Assembly: GCF_018130785.1 (NCBI RefSeq)
Contig: NZ_JAFCJT010000014.1
Span: forward strand, 62,001-126,000
Direction of reading: 5' to 3'
DNA from: Bradyrhizobium liaoningense
GTDB taxonomy: Bacteria > Pseudomonadota > Alphaproteobacteria > Rhizobiales > Xanthobacteraceae
Length of the DNA: 64,000 nt
Shown here: in pieces, positions 34,011-42,670 of the stretch
Layout of the letters: every line of letters begins with the position of its first letter
How positions within the stretch are numbered: position 1 is the stretch's first letter
The notes under the pieces: model-generated
Told to the model about the DNA's origin: nothing
What the model saw: only the letters and a program-made list of their open reading frames with translations
Database searches by the model: none
Translations under genes and position numbers: made by a program

Positions 34011-35165
34011 ATGAGGCATCCTGCAGGGGTATTCGGCATCGCGTTCGCGGCATCGCTGTGGACGGGTGCAGCCGGCGCGCAGAGCACGGTCTACATCCCT
34101 GATGTCATCGAGCTGTCCGGCCCCGGTGCGGTGTCGGGCACGAACTGGCGCGACGGCGTCGCGCTCGCGGTCGACGAGATCAATGCTGCCGGCGGCATTC
34201 TGGGCCGAAAAATCCAGACCGAGCATCTGGACACCCAGAGCAATCCCGGCATCTCGCGCGCGCAGGTGCAGAAGGTCCTGGACAAGGAGCCGTATGTGGT
34301 GCTCGGACCGATTTATTCCGGCTCGGTCAAGGTCAACATGGCGCTGACGCAGGCCGCCGAGATCCCGCAGATCGTCGGCGCCGAGGCGGCCGACATCACC
34401 ACGCAAGGTAACCCCTGGGTGTTCCGCACCGCCTTCGGCCAGCAATTCTCGATGCCGAAGATCGCCAACTATCTGCACGACAAGCTCAAGGTGAAGACGG
34501 TTGCGGTTCTCTGGGTCAACAACGATTTCGGAAAGGGCGGCCACGACAATTTTGTGAAGGAGATGAAGGCGCGCAACATCGAGGTCGCGGCCGATATCTC
34601 CACCGAGCAGGGCCAGGTGGATTTCGGCTCCGACGTGATCAAGCTCAAGGGCGCCAAGGCGGATGCCGCCTTCGTCTACACCAACGAGGAGGAGAGCGCC
34701 CGCTTCCTGATCGAGGCGAAGCGGCAGGGCCTGACGACGCCGCTGTTCGGCGAGACCACACTGCTCAGCCAGAAGGTGGTCGAACTCGCCGGCCCCGCCG
34801 CAAATGGCGTGCGCGGCCATGTCGGCTTGTCCGCCGATGCGCCGGTGCCGGCGATCGAGGATTTCACGACAAAGTTCAGCGCGCGCTACAAGTACCGGCC
34901 CGACCACAACGGCATCAAGGGATACACCGCGGTCTATCTCGTCAAATACGTCACCGAAAAGATCGGCAAGTTCGACAGCAAGGCCTTTGGTGCCGCCATG
35001 AAGGGCCTGACGCTGACGCCCGAAAAGGCGCCGGGCATGCTGATGGAGGCAAGCTGGGACCAGAACGGTGACATCGACCGCGCCAGTTTTCTGGCCGAGA
35101 TCGTCGACGGCAAGCAGAAGATCGTCGAGACGCTGCCGAAGCTCAAGGGGGGCAAGGGCGAGTGA
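34011..35165 (+). CDS. ABC substrate-binding protein, Liv type
   Basis: A 384-residue exported binding protein. A signal peptide (HPAGVFGIAFAASLWTGAAGA) precedes VYIPDVIELSGPGAVSGTNW, the usual first strand and ligand loop. GGAGGAGG ahead of ATG 34011 is a strong ribosome site. It is the third gene after the shikimate dehydrogenase-like and amidohydrolase genes. No permease or ATPase genes are adjacent; it may use a Liv system encoded elsewhere. Confidence 0.9.
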   Translation: MRHPAGVFGIAFAASLWTGAAGAQSTVYIPDVIELSGPGAVSGTNWRDGVALAVDEINAAGGILGRKIQTEHLDTQSNPGISRAQVQKVLDKEPYVVLGPIYSGSVKVNMALTQAAEIPQIVGAEAADITTQGNPWVFRTAFGQQFSMPKIANYLHDKLKVKTVAVLWVNNDFGKGGHDNFVKEMKARNIEVAADISTEQGQVDFGSDVIKLKGAKADAAFVYTNEEESARFLIEAKRQGLTTPLFGETTLLSQKVVELAGPAANGVRGHVGLSADAPVPAIEDFTTKFSARYKYRPDHNGIKGYTAVYLVKYVTEKIGKFDSKAFGAAMKGLTLTPEKAPGMLMEASWDQNGDIDRASFLAEIVDGKQKIVETLPKLKGGKGE

Positions 35166-35356
35166 GGGGAGAGTAGGCTACGAGCTCAGGCGCAAGCCTC
35201 GCTCAATCCTGCGATGGGATCAAACTGCCGGGCAGTTTTTGCAGCGTTGTGCGAAGTCCGCGCGCTTCGACAGGGAAAGCCGATAGGAATCAATGGCGCT
35301 TTCGCTGGCACAAAAATTGCTGATTGTTTCTCCGCAATGACCACAGGAATGAAGCC

Positions 35357-35878
35357 GTGACGAGCGTCAGCTACACCGTCCCGCCGAACTGGACCGCAGG
35401 CTCCGACAAATCAGGCGCGAGCAAGAACAAGAATCCGAACGATCCGAACATGCTGACGACCGGCGCTTATGGCAGCGCGTTCGAGCTGATGCTCGACAAC
35501 CGCGCCAACGCCGACGGCACCACCACGGAGACGCTGACCTACAAGAGCTACACCGGCAAGACCAACGGCAGCTTCTCTGCGACGGCCGAGACGGGCACGG
35601 GTGCCGATCTCAGCAGTGCCTATCAGTCGCTGCTCGCCACGCTTCAGGCCAACGGCGAGATGGACGACAAGACCGCCGCGCAGCTCAACGACGCCATGGG
35701 CCAGCTCGACACCAAATCCGAGGGCGGCGCCAAGGACGCCGAGGTGTCCGGCGGCGCGATGCTGGTGCAGGCCGGCGGCCCGGTCTATTTCAACGGCATC
35801 TCGGCCTACCAGAACCAGTTCGTGGATTCGCTGGTCAACGAGTTGAGCACCAGGCTGAACCTCGACGCGAAGGCGTAA
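35357..35878 (+). CDS. Hypothetical protein, polar and Gly/Thr/Asn-rich
   Basis: A 173-residue unrecognised protein with no signal peptide or membrane span. The GTG at 35357 is preceded by AGGAATGA. The N-terminal half is rich in Asn, Thr, Gly and Ser (KNKNPNDPNMLTTGAYGS); the C-terminal half alternates helix-like stretches (TAAQLNDAMGQLDTK) and ends in NELSTRLNLDAKA. The composition recalls small secreted or flagellar-associated proteins but no assignment is made. Confidence 0.6.
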   Translation: MTSVSYTVPPNWTAGSDKSGASKNKNPNDPNMLTTGAYGSAFELMLDNRANADGTTTETLTYKSYTGKTNGSFSATAETGTGADLSSAYQSLLATLQANGEMDDKTAAQLNDAMGQLDTKSEGGAKDAEVSGGAMLVQAGGPVYFNGISAYQNQFVDSLVNELSTRLNLDAKA

Positions 35879-35978
35879 GGGCGCGTTGTTCGTCAAACGG
35901 GTTGGCAAAGCCGCACGAGCGCGCGCATGATGTGCTCATGATATCGGTCCACATGCGTTTCCCGGACGGCTTCAAGTC

Positions 35979-36563
35979 ATGAAAACCACGCTGCTGAAAT
36001 CCGAAGACTACACCCGCTCGCCCTGGAAGAACGGTGGCGGCATCTTCACCGATATCGCGGATGCGCATCGTGCAGGTAGCCCGGCGAAGGATTGGGACAG
36101 CCTGCTCTGGCGCTTCGCGTCGACGCCGATCGTTGCGCCCGGTCCATTCTCCTACATGCCCGGCATCGACCGCCTGCAAATGGTCGTTGGCGGGCGCGGG
36201 CTGGTGCTGAAGTCGCCCACGCAGGAGTTCGACGAGCGTGAACCTTTTACGACGGTGCGCTTCGCGGGCGAGCTCGATATCGTGACCGCGCTCGAGGCGG
36301 GTCCGGTCGAGGTCGTCAACCTGATGGCCCGGCGCGGCGCGGCGGAGATCGAGCTGCTGGCACTCAGGGAACCCAGCGAGCGACCATTGTCCGCCGGCAC
36401 GCACCTGGTTTACGCGGTTTCCGGCGAATGCAGCATTCGTCTCGATCACGTGGACTTTCTCGTCTCCGATGGCAGCACGCTGAAGGTCGAGCTGACCGAT
36501 GCGTCCACGCTGGCGCTCGTCTCGGGGCTGGCTGTGATGGCGTCGATTCAGCTCGTCGGCTAG
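35979..36563 (+). CDS. HutD/Ves-family cupin protein
   Basis: A 194-residue protein of the HutD/Ves family with the diagnostic N-terminal SPWKNGGGIFTDIA and LWRFASTPI...PGPFSYMPGIDR. HutD proteins are bicupins often linked to histidine utilisation, thought to limit formiminoglutamate or act on small metabolites. No other hut genes are nearby, so its role here is open. It converges with the LysR gene. Confidence 0.85.
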   Translation: MKTTLLKSEDYTRSPWKNGGGIFTDIADAHRAGSPAKDWDSLLWRFASTPIVAPGPFSYMPGIDRLQMVVGGRGLVLKSPTQEFDEREPFTTVRFAGELDIVTALEAGPVEVVNLMARRGAAEIELLALREPSERPLSAGTHLVYAVSGECSIRLDHVDFLVSDGSTLKVELTDASTLALVSGLAVMASIQLVG

Positions 36564-36571
36564 GCGCCTCT

Positions 36572-36586
36572 CCCGCGTTCGGCGGG
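36572..36586. terminator. Short hairpin between convergent genes
   Basis: CCCGC and GCGGG pair across a 5-base loop in the 39-base gap between the convergent HutD and LysR genes. The stem is short and there is no T-run, so termination is only a suggestion from position. Confidence 0.3.
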
Positions 36587-36602
36587 CATCCTGCCTGTCT
36601 CG

Positions 36603-37490
36603 TCATGCCTTCAGCGCGTCGATCACGGCGCGCAGGCCTGCGGTCTGATGCGCGCGGCTGGGGAAATACAGGAACAGATCCTCGTCGACCGGGCACCAGT
36701 CCTGCAGGCACTTCAGCAGCTTTCCCTCGCGAAGAGCGGATGCGGCGCGGTGCTCCCAGACATAGGCAAGGCCGAGGCCGCGTGCTGCGGCGTCGACCAT
36801 CAGCTCCTGGCTATCGACGGTGAGCGGGCCGTCTACCGGCATCTCGATCGTCTCGCCGTTCTGCTCGAACACCCAGTGCAGCACCGTTCCGCTCGGAAAT
36901 GCGTAGCGGATGCAGACGTGATCTTGCAGCTCCTGAGGCGTTGCTGGAGCCGGCCGTTTTTCGAAATAGGCGGGGGCACCGACCACGGTGAAACGCAAGT
37001 TGGAGCGGATGCGCACCGCGATCATGTCCTGCGCGAGCCGTTCGCCGAGGCGGATACCCGCATCAAAACCTTCCTCGACGATGTCGACGCGGCGGTCCGT
37101 CGCTGCGATCTCAAGCCGGAGGCCCGGATTGGCTTTCAGCAGCGTTTCGATCGCATCGCCGAGCACGAACGGCGCGATCGTGTTGGGCACGTTGAGCCGG
37201 ACGGTGCCGAACGGCGTATTGCGCCACGAATTCAATTCGTCGACGGCAACGCCGATGTCCGTCAGTGCCGGGCCGAGGCGCGCGAACAGCGTCTGACCTG
37301 CATCGGTCAGCGAGACGTTGCGCGTGGTGCGATGGATCAGGCGCACACCGACGCGATCCTCCAGGCTACGCACCGCGTGGCTCATCGCAGAGGCCGACGT
37401 GCCCCGCTCTAGCGCGGCCTTGCGGAAGCTGCGATGGGCCGCCACCGCCGCGAAGGCGGCCAGTTCCGACAGCTCGCTGTTCTCGATCAT
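36603..37490 (-). CDS. LysR-family transcriptional regulator
   Basis: A 295-residue LysR-type regulator. The N-terminal helix-turn-helix is AFAAVAAHRSFRKAALERGT followed by SASAMSHAVRSLEDRVGVRL and RTTRNVSLTDAG; the remainder is the effector-binding fold (AGIRLGERLAQDMIAVR). The frame is open to 37571, but MIENSELSELAAFAAV at 37490 matches the family start. It is divergent from the quinone oxidoreductase/RidA pair and is the probable regulator of it. Confidence 0.9.
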   Translation of the reverse strand: MIENSELSELAAFAAVAAHRSFRKAALERGTSASAMSHAVRSLEDRVGVRLIHRTTRNVSLTDAGQTLFARLGPALTDIGVAVDELNSWRNTPFGTVRLNVPNTIAPFVLGDAIETLLKANPGLRLEIAATDRRVDIVEEGFDAGIRLGERLAQDMIAVRIRSNLRFTVVGAPAYFEKRPAPATPQELQDHVCIRYAFPSGTVLHWVFEQNGETIEMPVDGPLTVDSQELMVDAAARGLGLAYVWEHRAASALREGKLLKCLQDWCPVDEDLFLYFPSRAHQTAGLRAVIDALKA

Positions 37491-37531
37491 TGGTGAATCT
37501 GCTTCAGCATCGAGTGCAGGTTGGATGATCT

Positions 37532-37559
37532 TATCGGACGGCGCGACTGCGTCCAGATA
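37532..37559. promoter_or_regulatory. Dyad in the LysR divergent promoter region
   Basis: TATC-GGACG at 37532-37540 and CGTCC-A-GATA at 37550-37559 are imperfect inverted arms around a 9-base spacer, 42 bases upstream of the LysR start and 43 bases from the oxidoreductase start. LysR proteins bind such dyads, so this is a candidate site. Confidence 0.35.
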
Positions 37560-37602
37560 GGTGGCGATCACTTGACGACGATCTCATCTGGGAAACGCCA
37601 AC

Positions 37603-38592
37603 ATGCGCGCACTCATTATCGACACCTATCAGAACGCCCGCTTTCGCGAGGCGGATATAGAATCGCGATCTCCCGGGGAAGGCGAATTGCGGATCCGCGT
37701 TCACGCCAGTGGGGTCAATCCGGTCGATGGCCTGATCCGCACGGGCCAGGCGCCGTACGCGATGCCGAAGCTGCCAGCCGTGCTCGGCACCGATGCTGCC
37801 GGAATCGTCACCGACGTGGGTCCCGGGGTAGAGGGATTTGCGGTCGGCGACGAGGTCTATGGTCTTGCCGGCGGCGTGCGCGGATTGCCGGGCTCGCTCG
37901 CGGAATTCATGACGGTCGATGCCACGCTGATGGCGAAGAAGCCCGTCAATCTCACCATGCGCGAGGCCGCGGCGCTGCCGCTGGTCGCGCTCACCGCATG
38001 GGAAGGGCTGGTTGACCGGGCCCACGTGCAGCCGGAGCACAAGGTGCTGGTTCAGGGCGGTTCCGGAGGTGTGGGTCATGTCGTGATCCAGCTCGCCAGA
38101 GCGTTCGGTGCCGATGTCTACGCAACGACCCAGGCCCATAAGCAGGATCTCGTCCGCGGGCTCGGCGCAACGCCGATCGACTACACGCGCATGAGCGCCG
38201 AGCAATATGTTGAGAAATACACCGGCGGGAAGGGCTTTGATGTCATCTACGACACCGTCGGCGGCAGCACGCTCGAAGCCTCGCTCGGCGCCGTACGCCA
38301 CTACGGTCACATTACGAGCTGTGCTGCGTTTGAATCGCATAATCTATTGACCTCATCACTGCGTTGCGCCGTCATCAGCGCCGTCTACGTGCTCTATCCG
38401 ATGCTCAGCGGCGAACGCCGCGCCCGTCACGGCGCGATCCTGCGCGAGATCGCCAAGCTGGCGGATGCCGGCAAGATACGCCCGATCGTCGATCCCCGCC
38501 GGTTCACGCTCGACACGGCGATGGCCGCGCACGACGCCGTCAGGGGCGGCGCCAACGTCAAGATCGTCATCGACGTCGCGGCCGAGCTGTAG
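37603..38592 (+). CDS. Zinc-free MDR-family quinone oxidoreductase-like protein
   Basis: A 329-residue NADPH:quinone reductase-like member of the medium-chain reductase family. It has the ASGVNPVDGLIR segment, GTDAAGIVTDVG, and the dinucleotide motif VQGGSGGVGHVVIQLA, and it lacks the structural zinc cysteines of alcohol dehydrogenases. Such enzymes reduce quinones or enones. It is followed 19 bases later by a RidA gene and is divergent from a LysR regulator. Confidence 0.88.
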   Translation: MRALIIDTYQNARFREADIESRSPGEGELRIRVHASGVNPVDGLIRTGQAPYAMPKLPAVLGTDAAGIVTDVGPGVEGFAVGDEVYGLAGGVRGLPGSLAEFMTVDATLMAKKPVNLTMREAAALPLVALTAWEGLVDRAHVQPEHKVLVQGGSGGVGHVVIQLARAFGADVYATTQAHKQDLVRGLGATPIDYTRMSAEQYVEKYTGGKGFDVIYDTVGGSTLEASLGAVRHYGHITSCAAFESHNLLTSSLRCAVISAVYVLYPMLSGERRARHGAILREIAKLADAGKIRPIVDPRRFTLDTAMAAHDAVRGGANVKIVIDVAAEL

Positions 38593-38611
38593 GCGCGAAA
38601 GTAGGTTCGAA

Positions 38612-39019
38612 ATGCCGAAGCAATACATCAACCCTCAGGGTCTTTCCATAAGCCCGGCCTTTACCCGTGTCCTCACCGTCACCGCGCCATCAAAGCTGAT
38701 CTACATCGCGGGCCAGGTACCGACCGACAAGGAAGCGAAGCCGCTCCATGTCGGAGACATCAGGTCCCAGTTCATTGCGATCCTCGATGCGTTGACCGTC
38801 CAGTTAAGCGCCGCCGGTGCGACATGGGATGACGTCGTGTTCCGGCGTACCTATACGGTGGACGTACCGGCGTTCGTGCAGCGCTGCATCCGGGACGAGC
38901 TGTTTCCGTTTCCCTGGAGCCGCGAGCGGCCCTCGCCGAGCACGCTGATCGGCGTCACTGCACTTGCGAATCCCGCCTTCCTGGTCGAGCTCGAGATCGT
39001 GGCCGTGATCGCCGATTGA
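38612..39019 (+). CDS. RidA-family protein
   Basis: A 135-residue RidA/YjgF/UK114-type protein. The family signatures YINPQGLSISPAFTRVLTV, IYIAGQVPTD, DIRSQFIAILDALTVQLSAAGA and the C-terminal LVELEIVAVI are present; the arginine that binds substrate carboxylates in RidA is not obvious at the usual place, so enamine deaminase activity is uncertain. It follows the oxidoreductase gene and ends at a strong hairpin. Confidence 0.85.
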   Translation: MPKQYINPQGLSISPAFTRVLTVTAPSKLIYIAGQVPTDKEAKPLHVGDIRSQFIAILDALTVQLSAAGATWDDVVFRRTYTVDVPAFVQRCIRDELFPFPWSRERPSPSTLIGVTALANPAFLVELEIVAVIAD

Positions 39020-39026
39020 AGCAGCA

Positions 39027-39058
39027 AAGATCGGGCCGGCGAGCGCCGGCCGGATCTT
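39027..39058. terminator. Strong bidirectional terminator-like hairpin
   Basis: AAGATC-G-GGCCGGC and GCCGGCC-G-GATCTT form a 14-position stem with one internal G-G mismatch and a 4-base loop (GAGC). It lies in the 62-base gap between the convergent RidA and CMD genes, and the outer A-T pairs give A/T flanks on each strand. It probably ends transcription from both sides. Confidence 0.7.
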
Positions 39059-39081
39059 CGTTGATCTCTCGAGATGCGCGC

Positions 39082-39645
39082 TCAACTCTCCGGAACCGGC
39101 ACGTCGAACGTGTTCAGCGTCACCGACACCATGCAGTAGAAGCCGATGAAATAGGACAGCTCGGCGGCGCCTTGCCTGCCGAACTGCTCGACGGCCGCCT
39201 TGTAGGTCAGCTCCGGCAGGATGCCGCCGGAGATCAGCGCGGATGCGAAGTCGTAGGCGACCGCCTCCTGCCGCGTCAGATCCACAGGACGCTGGCCCGA
39301 CACTATCGTCGCGAGCTTCTCGTCGGACAGTCCCCGCCGCTCCGCCATGCGGACATGCGCATAGAGTTCGTAGGGTGCCTTGAAATGCGTGCCGGTCACC
39401 AGGATCGCGATCTCCCGGACCGCGGCCGGCACGGACGGATTGACGGCCATGGCCTTGGCGAGATCCCAGATAGGCGTGCCGAATTTCGGCTCGTGCAGCC
39501 AGGGATTCCAGGGACCCATCAGGGCGCCATCCTCGCGGATGTTGACGAAGCCCTGGTACTTCTGGGCGATCTCTTCTTTCATGTCGGCCGCCAGAGTGGC
39601 TTGCTCTGGTGTCAGCTTGTTGGGTGGGATGATCGGCAAGCGCAT
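39082..39645 (-). CDS. Carboxymuconolactone decarboxylase-like protein
   Basis: A 187-residue all-helical protein of the CMD/AhpD family: PSVPAAVREIAILVTGTHFKAPYELYAHVRMAERRGLSDEKL matches the core helices. As in the protein at 29912, the peroxidatic CxxC is absent. The tail AELSYFIGFYCMVSVTLNTFDVPVP is typical. It stands alone as a single gene, convergent with RidA. The substrate is not known. Confidence 0.83.
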   Translation of the reverse strand: MRLPIIPPNKLTPEQATLAADMKEEIAQKYQGFVNIREDGALMGPWNPWLHEPKFGTPIWDLAKAMAVNPSVPAAVREIAILVTGTHFKAPYELYAHVRMAERRGLSDEKLATIVSGQRPVDLTRQEAVAYDFASALISGGILPELTYKAAVEQFGRQGAAELSYFIGFYCMVSVTLNTFDVPVPES

Positions 39646-40018
39646 CGGTTGGTGTCCTTCTTCGTCATGGCCCCGCCTGGAATCGTCAACTGCGCAGAGC
39701 TTTCCCGCGCCCGGAGAAGTGAGATGGCTTCAGCCGTGCGATGAAGGTGCTCCGACCTGCCAATTGGTGGTGCTCCGGGTAGGGCACCAGAGCGGGGAAT
39801 GCGACCTATCTGGACATCATCGTGCGATCGGATAAGACGTTCGCCCGCGCATGCGATACTGAACCACATTCAGCAATGGCTGTGCCCGCTGTGTCGGGCC
39901 GGCCAGTGGCGACGACCTTGATCGGCCTTTGCGCACAATCCGTGCAACTGGCTAGGTTGGCGGGGCCCGGCCGGCGCACTATATCTGCGCAAATGCAGAC
40001 CGCCGCCGAGGGCAGGAT
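39646..40018. other. Intergenic region upstream of a cyclase gene
   Basis: 373 bases between divergently oriented genes. Nothing gene-like was seen. The last part contains a ribosome site, GAGGGCAGGAT, directly before the cyclase start at 40019. Confidence 0.4.
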
Positions 40019-41212
40019 ATGACCGCGCCAGACCAAAATCGCCGCACCACGCTATCCGACGGCGTCGTCGACTGGCTGACCAACGGCACGCGCGACGAGC
40101 GCTTCATCGACAACATCTTTGCCGAGATGTGCATCCGCCTCCAGCAGGCGGGCATTCCACTCAAGCGGTCGACGATGCACGTCCGGATCCAGCATCCGCA
40201 ATGGCTCGGCGCCGCCTTCATGTGGTTGGATGGCATGCGCGAGGCGAAGATCTCGCGCGTCGACTTCGACGTGCTCGAGCGATCCGAGTTCATCGGCAGC
40301 CCTGTCAGCGAAATGCTGGACGGTGCGAGCGAACTCCGCGAGAACCTCGAGGGCGATCCGTCGCTCGGCCGCAGGCACGCGGTCTATGACGAGATGCGCG
40401 CGAAAGGTCTGACCGACTACGTCGCCTGGCCGCTCCACCACACACTTGGCAAGCGTCATCTCGTCACCTTCGCGACCGATCGCCCCGGCGGCTTCGACGA
40501 CGCGCATCTTGTTGCGCTCAAGAACTTGTTGCCGGTGCTGGCGCTGGTCAGCGAGATCCGCGTCAAGAACCGCCTGGCGCGAACGCTGCTCGAGACCTAT
40601 GTCGGCTCCCATGCCGGCGAGCTCATCCTGGCCGGGGCCACGCGGCGCGGCACCGGCACGACGGTGCGTGCCGCGATCATGATCTGCGACCTCCGTGACT
40701 TCACGAAGATCTCGGACAACTGGCCGCGCGACGATGTCATCGATCTCCTCAACGACTATTTCGACGCGATGTCGGAGCCGATCGCGCGGCACGGCGGCGA
40801 AATCCTGAAATTCATCGGCGACGGCCTGCTCGCCATTTTCCCGCTCAGCGGGCCCAACGCCTGCGCGAACCTGCTGCATGCCGTGACCGAGGCCCGGCAG
40901 GCCATGGCCGCGCTGAACGAACGGAACAACGGCACCGGCCGCGCGCCGCTGAACTACGGCATCGGCGTCCACGTCGGCGACGTAATGTACGGCAATATTG
41001 GATCGTCCAGCCGGCTCGACTTCACCGTCATCGGTCCCGCCGTCAATATGGCCTCCCGTCTCGAAGCCCTGACCAAGCAGCTGGGACGACCGGTGCTGCT
41101 CTCGCGCGCCTTCGCTGACCTGGTCGAGCGGGAGTTCGAGCTCGAGCACGTCGGCAAATACGAGGTGCGCGGCTTCAGCGATCCGATCGAGCTGTTTGCG
41201 TTTCACGGTTGA
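40019..41212 (+). CDS. Class III adenylate/guanylate cyclase with N-terminal sensory domain
   Basis: A 397-residue cytoplasmic protein. Residues about 195-380 form a class III cyclase domain: metal Asp224 in IMICDLRDFT, Asp268 in FIGDGLLAIF and the FTVIGPAVNMASRLEAL segment with the catalytic Asn/Arg pair. The 44-residue spacing between the metal Asp residues is normal. The first ~190 residues have no membrane span and look like a GAF-like or unknown sensory module. It should make cAMP (or cGMP) in response to an internal signal. It is a single gene with a separate promoter region. Confidence 0.88.
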   Translation: MTAPDQNRRTTLSDGVVDWLTNGTRDERFIDNIFAEMCIRLQQAGIPLKRSTMHVRIQHPQWLGAAFMWLDGMREAKISRVDFDVLERSEFIGSPVSEMLDGASELRENLEGDPSLGRRHAVYDEMRAKGLTDYVAWPLHHTLGKRHLVTFATDRPGGFDDAHLVALKNLLPVLALVSEIRVKNRLARTLLETYVGSHAGELILAGATRRGTGTTVRAAIMICDLRDFTKISDNWPRDDVIDLLNDYFDAMSEPIARHGGEILKFIGDGLLAIFPLSGPNACANLLHAVTEARQAMAALNERNNGTGRAPLNYGIGVHVGDVMYGNIGSSSRLDFTVIGPAVNMASRLEALTKQLGRPVLLSRAFADLVEREFELEHVGKYEVRGFSDPIELFAFHG

Positions 41213-41679
41213 GGTCGGTGGTCGCGGTCGCGCGGCCGGTTGGAATCTCGCTGGCGCAAGATTGTCGATGACCCGCGCCGCCGATTGCACCGCGTGGCGG
41301 CCACGGCCAGCTTGCCGTCGTCCTGCAAACACCGGCAGTCCCCGAACGACGACGGCGTCGCCGCCCGTCATGGCTTGGATGTGCCGTGATTAACGGTGCA
41401 TGCGGGCGCCGCTATGACGTCGATCCTGTTCCGGAATCGGGCGATCGCGCAAAACGCACAATTGCCGGGATGCATCGCCTGCACGCGACACAAGTCGTGC
41501 TTATGGGCAATATCGGACGCGTTGTTGAAAGATATGTTCGCGCAGGACGCCTAGGTTGGCTTCACTGGCGGCGTTGCGATTGATGCCGCAAGATTTGGTC
41601 GAGGACAGTCGATGCGGCTGGCTCGATGCAACAGAAAAGGTGATCGACACATCGGACGCGACCACAAGAGGAGACGACA
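41213..41679. other. Intergenic region upstream of the small-gene cluster
   Basis: 467 bases without a supported gene. The segment 41440-41680 is less GC-rich and ends in the ribosome site GAGGAG at 41669-41674, so the promoter of the small-gene operon probably lies here. Confidence 0.4.
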
Positions 41680-41898
41680 ATGCCAAACTGTTCCCAAGTT
41701 TCTGGAAGTCGAACCGCTCGCTGTGCCGCGTGCGACGGCAAGTTTGGCCTGGTCCGCTACTACTCTTGGCGAAAGCCCCTTTGCTCGAAAAAGTGCGTCG
41801 AACGTTTGGCGGCGCGCCGGCAGGATGAGCGCGACTGGTTGGGTCGATTTCCGTCGGTTGTCGACATGTTTCCGGAAAACCGCGCGAGGCGCCTATGA
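41680..41898 (+). CDS. Small four-cysteine (zinc-ribbon-like) protein
   Basis: A 72-residue protein with RCAACDGKFGL and LCSKKCVERL, a CxxC...CxxxC arrangement that suggests a single zinc-binding knuckle, plus a basic middle. GAGGAGACGAC precedes the ATG. It overlaps the next small gene by four bases (ATGA). It is not recognised as a named family; a nucleic-acid or protein-binding role is conceivable. Confidence 0.6.
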   Translation: MPNCSQVSGSRTARCAACDGKFGLVRYYSWRKPLCSKKCVERLAARRQDERDWLGRFPSVVDMFPENRARRL

Positions 41899-42107
41899 CC
41901 ATGCAGATGTCACGACGAGGAAAGGAATATCTCGAGACGGCGCAGAGCCTGCTGCGCGCGGCCCGGACCATGACGGACACCGCGGTCGCGGCCCGTCTCG
42001 AGATGCTGGCCAATGACTATCAGCGGCGCGCCGAGAGGGCATCCAGCGTCGATGCGGCGAGGTCATCGGCGCGTTCGGCCGGCGCGCGATACGAATCGTA
42101 CCCGTGA
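41895..42107 (+). CDS. Small helical hypothetical protein
   Basis: A 70-residue protein with one long amphipathic helix (about residues 7-50; KEYLETAQSLLRAARTMTD) and a flexible Ala/Ser/Arg-rich end. The ATG overlaps the stop of the four-cysteine gene (ATGA), so translation is coupled. No family recognised; short helical proteins of this kind are frequent in rhizobia. Confidence 0.55.
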   Translation: MTMQMSRRGKEYLETAQSLLRAARTMTDTAVAARLEMLANDYQRRAERASSVDAARSSARSAGARYESYP

Positions 42108-42181
42108 TTGAGGGTTGCGCGGCGAGCCAGTCGCCCAACCAGGATCGTCAGTTTCCTCTCTTGCCATCCCGTGGAGCCGAT

Positions 42182-42367
42182 ATGGGCGAAGTTGTTCGAC
42201 TGGTCACAAGGGCCGAGCGCGAGCGCGAGCGGCTGATCCGGGAAGCACGCGCCATCTATGACGCCGTGTTTCCGCCGGCCGTTCCCGACGGCGAGTGGCC
42301 CGTCGAGCCGCGGTCGACCACTCGGGCGGCGACGCAGAGCCCGAGCACGTCGAAGGAGCTCTCGTGA
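42182..42367 (+). CDS. Small hypothetical protein
   Basis: A 61-residue, highly charged protein (VRLVTRAERERERLIREARAIYDAVFPP), then a polar Pro/Ser/Thr tail. The frame opens at 42104, but ATG 42182 has GGAG upstream and yields the compact product. It ends one base before the next start, so it belongs to the same small operon. Unrecognised. Confidence 0.5.
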   Translation: MGEVVRLVTRAERERERLIREARAIYDAVFPPAVPDGEWPVEPRSTTRAATQSPSTSKELS

Positions 42368-42368
42368 C

Positions 42369-42581
42369 ATGATCAAGATCATTGCCGTGCTCTGCAGCCT
42401 CGCGTCGCCGACAGATTGCCGCGAGCAGATCGTCACGACCTCGGATTTCGCTGACGTGACGATGCAGTCCTGTCTGATGGGAGCGCCGCAGCTCGCCGAA
42501 TGGATGGCGCAGCATCCAGCCGAACGTCTCGCGGCGTGGCGCTGCTCGATCGGCAAGCAGGAGGCTCGCAGGGGAGCGTAG
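42369..42581 (+). CDS. Small cysteine-containing hypothetical protein
   Basis: A 70-residue protein beginning MIKIIAVLCSLASPTDCRE, with three further sites of interest: a Cys in MQSCLMG and one in WRCSIGK. The short hydrophobic start may be an export signal but is weak. It follows the previous gene after 1 base, which suggests coupling. Unrecognised. Confidence 0.5.
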   Translation: MIKIIAVLCSLASPTDCREQIVTTSDFADVTMQSCLMGAPQLAEWMAQHPAERLAAWRCSIGKQEARRGA

Positions 42582-42670
42582 GGTGCGAGGAGCCCTGTTG
42601 CCAATGCAGGAATGTGCGAATACGTTGGTCGCAGGTCCGCCCAAACGTTCCGTCGACTGGCCGCGCGTTC

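Noticed and set aside
41386..41583. Possible 65-codon gene in the gap before the small-gene cluster
   Set aside because: No convincing start or ribosome site and no recognisable features.
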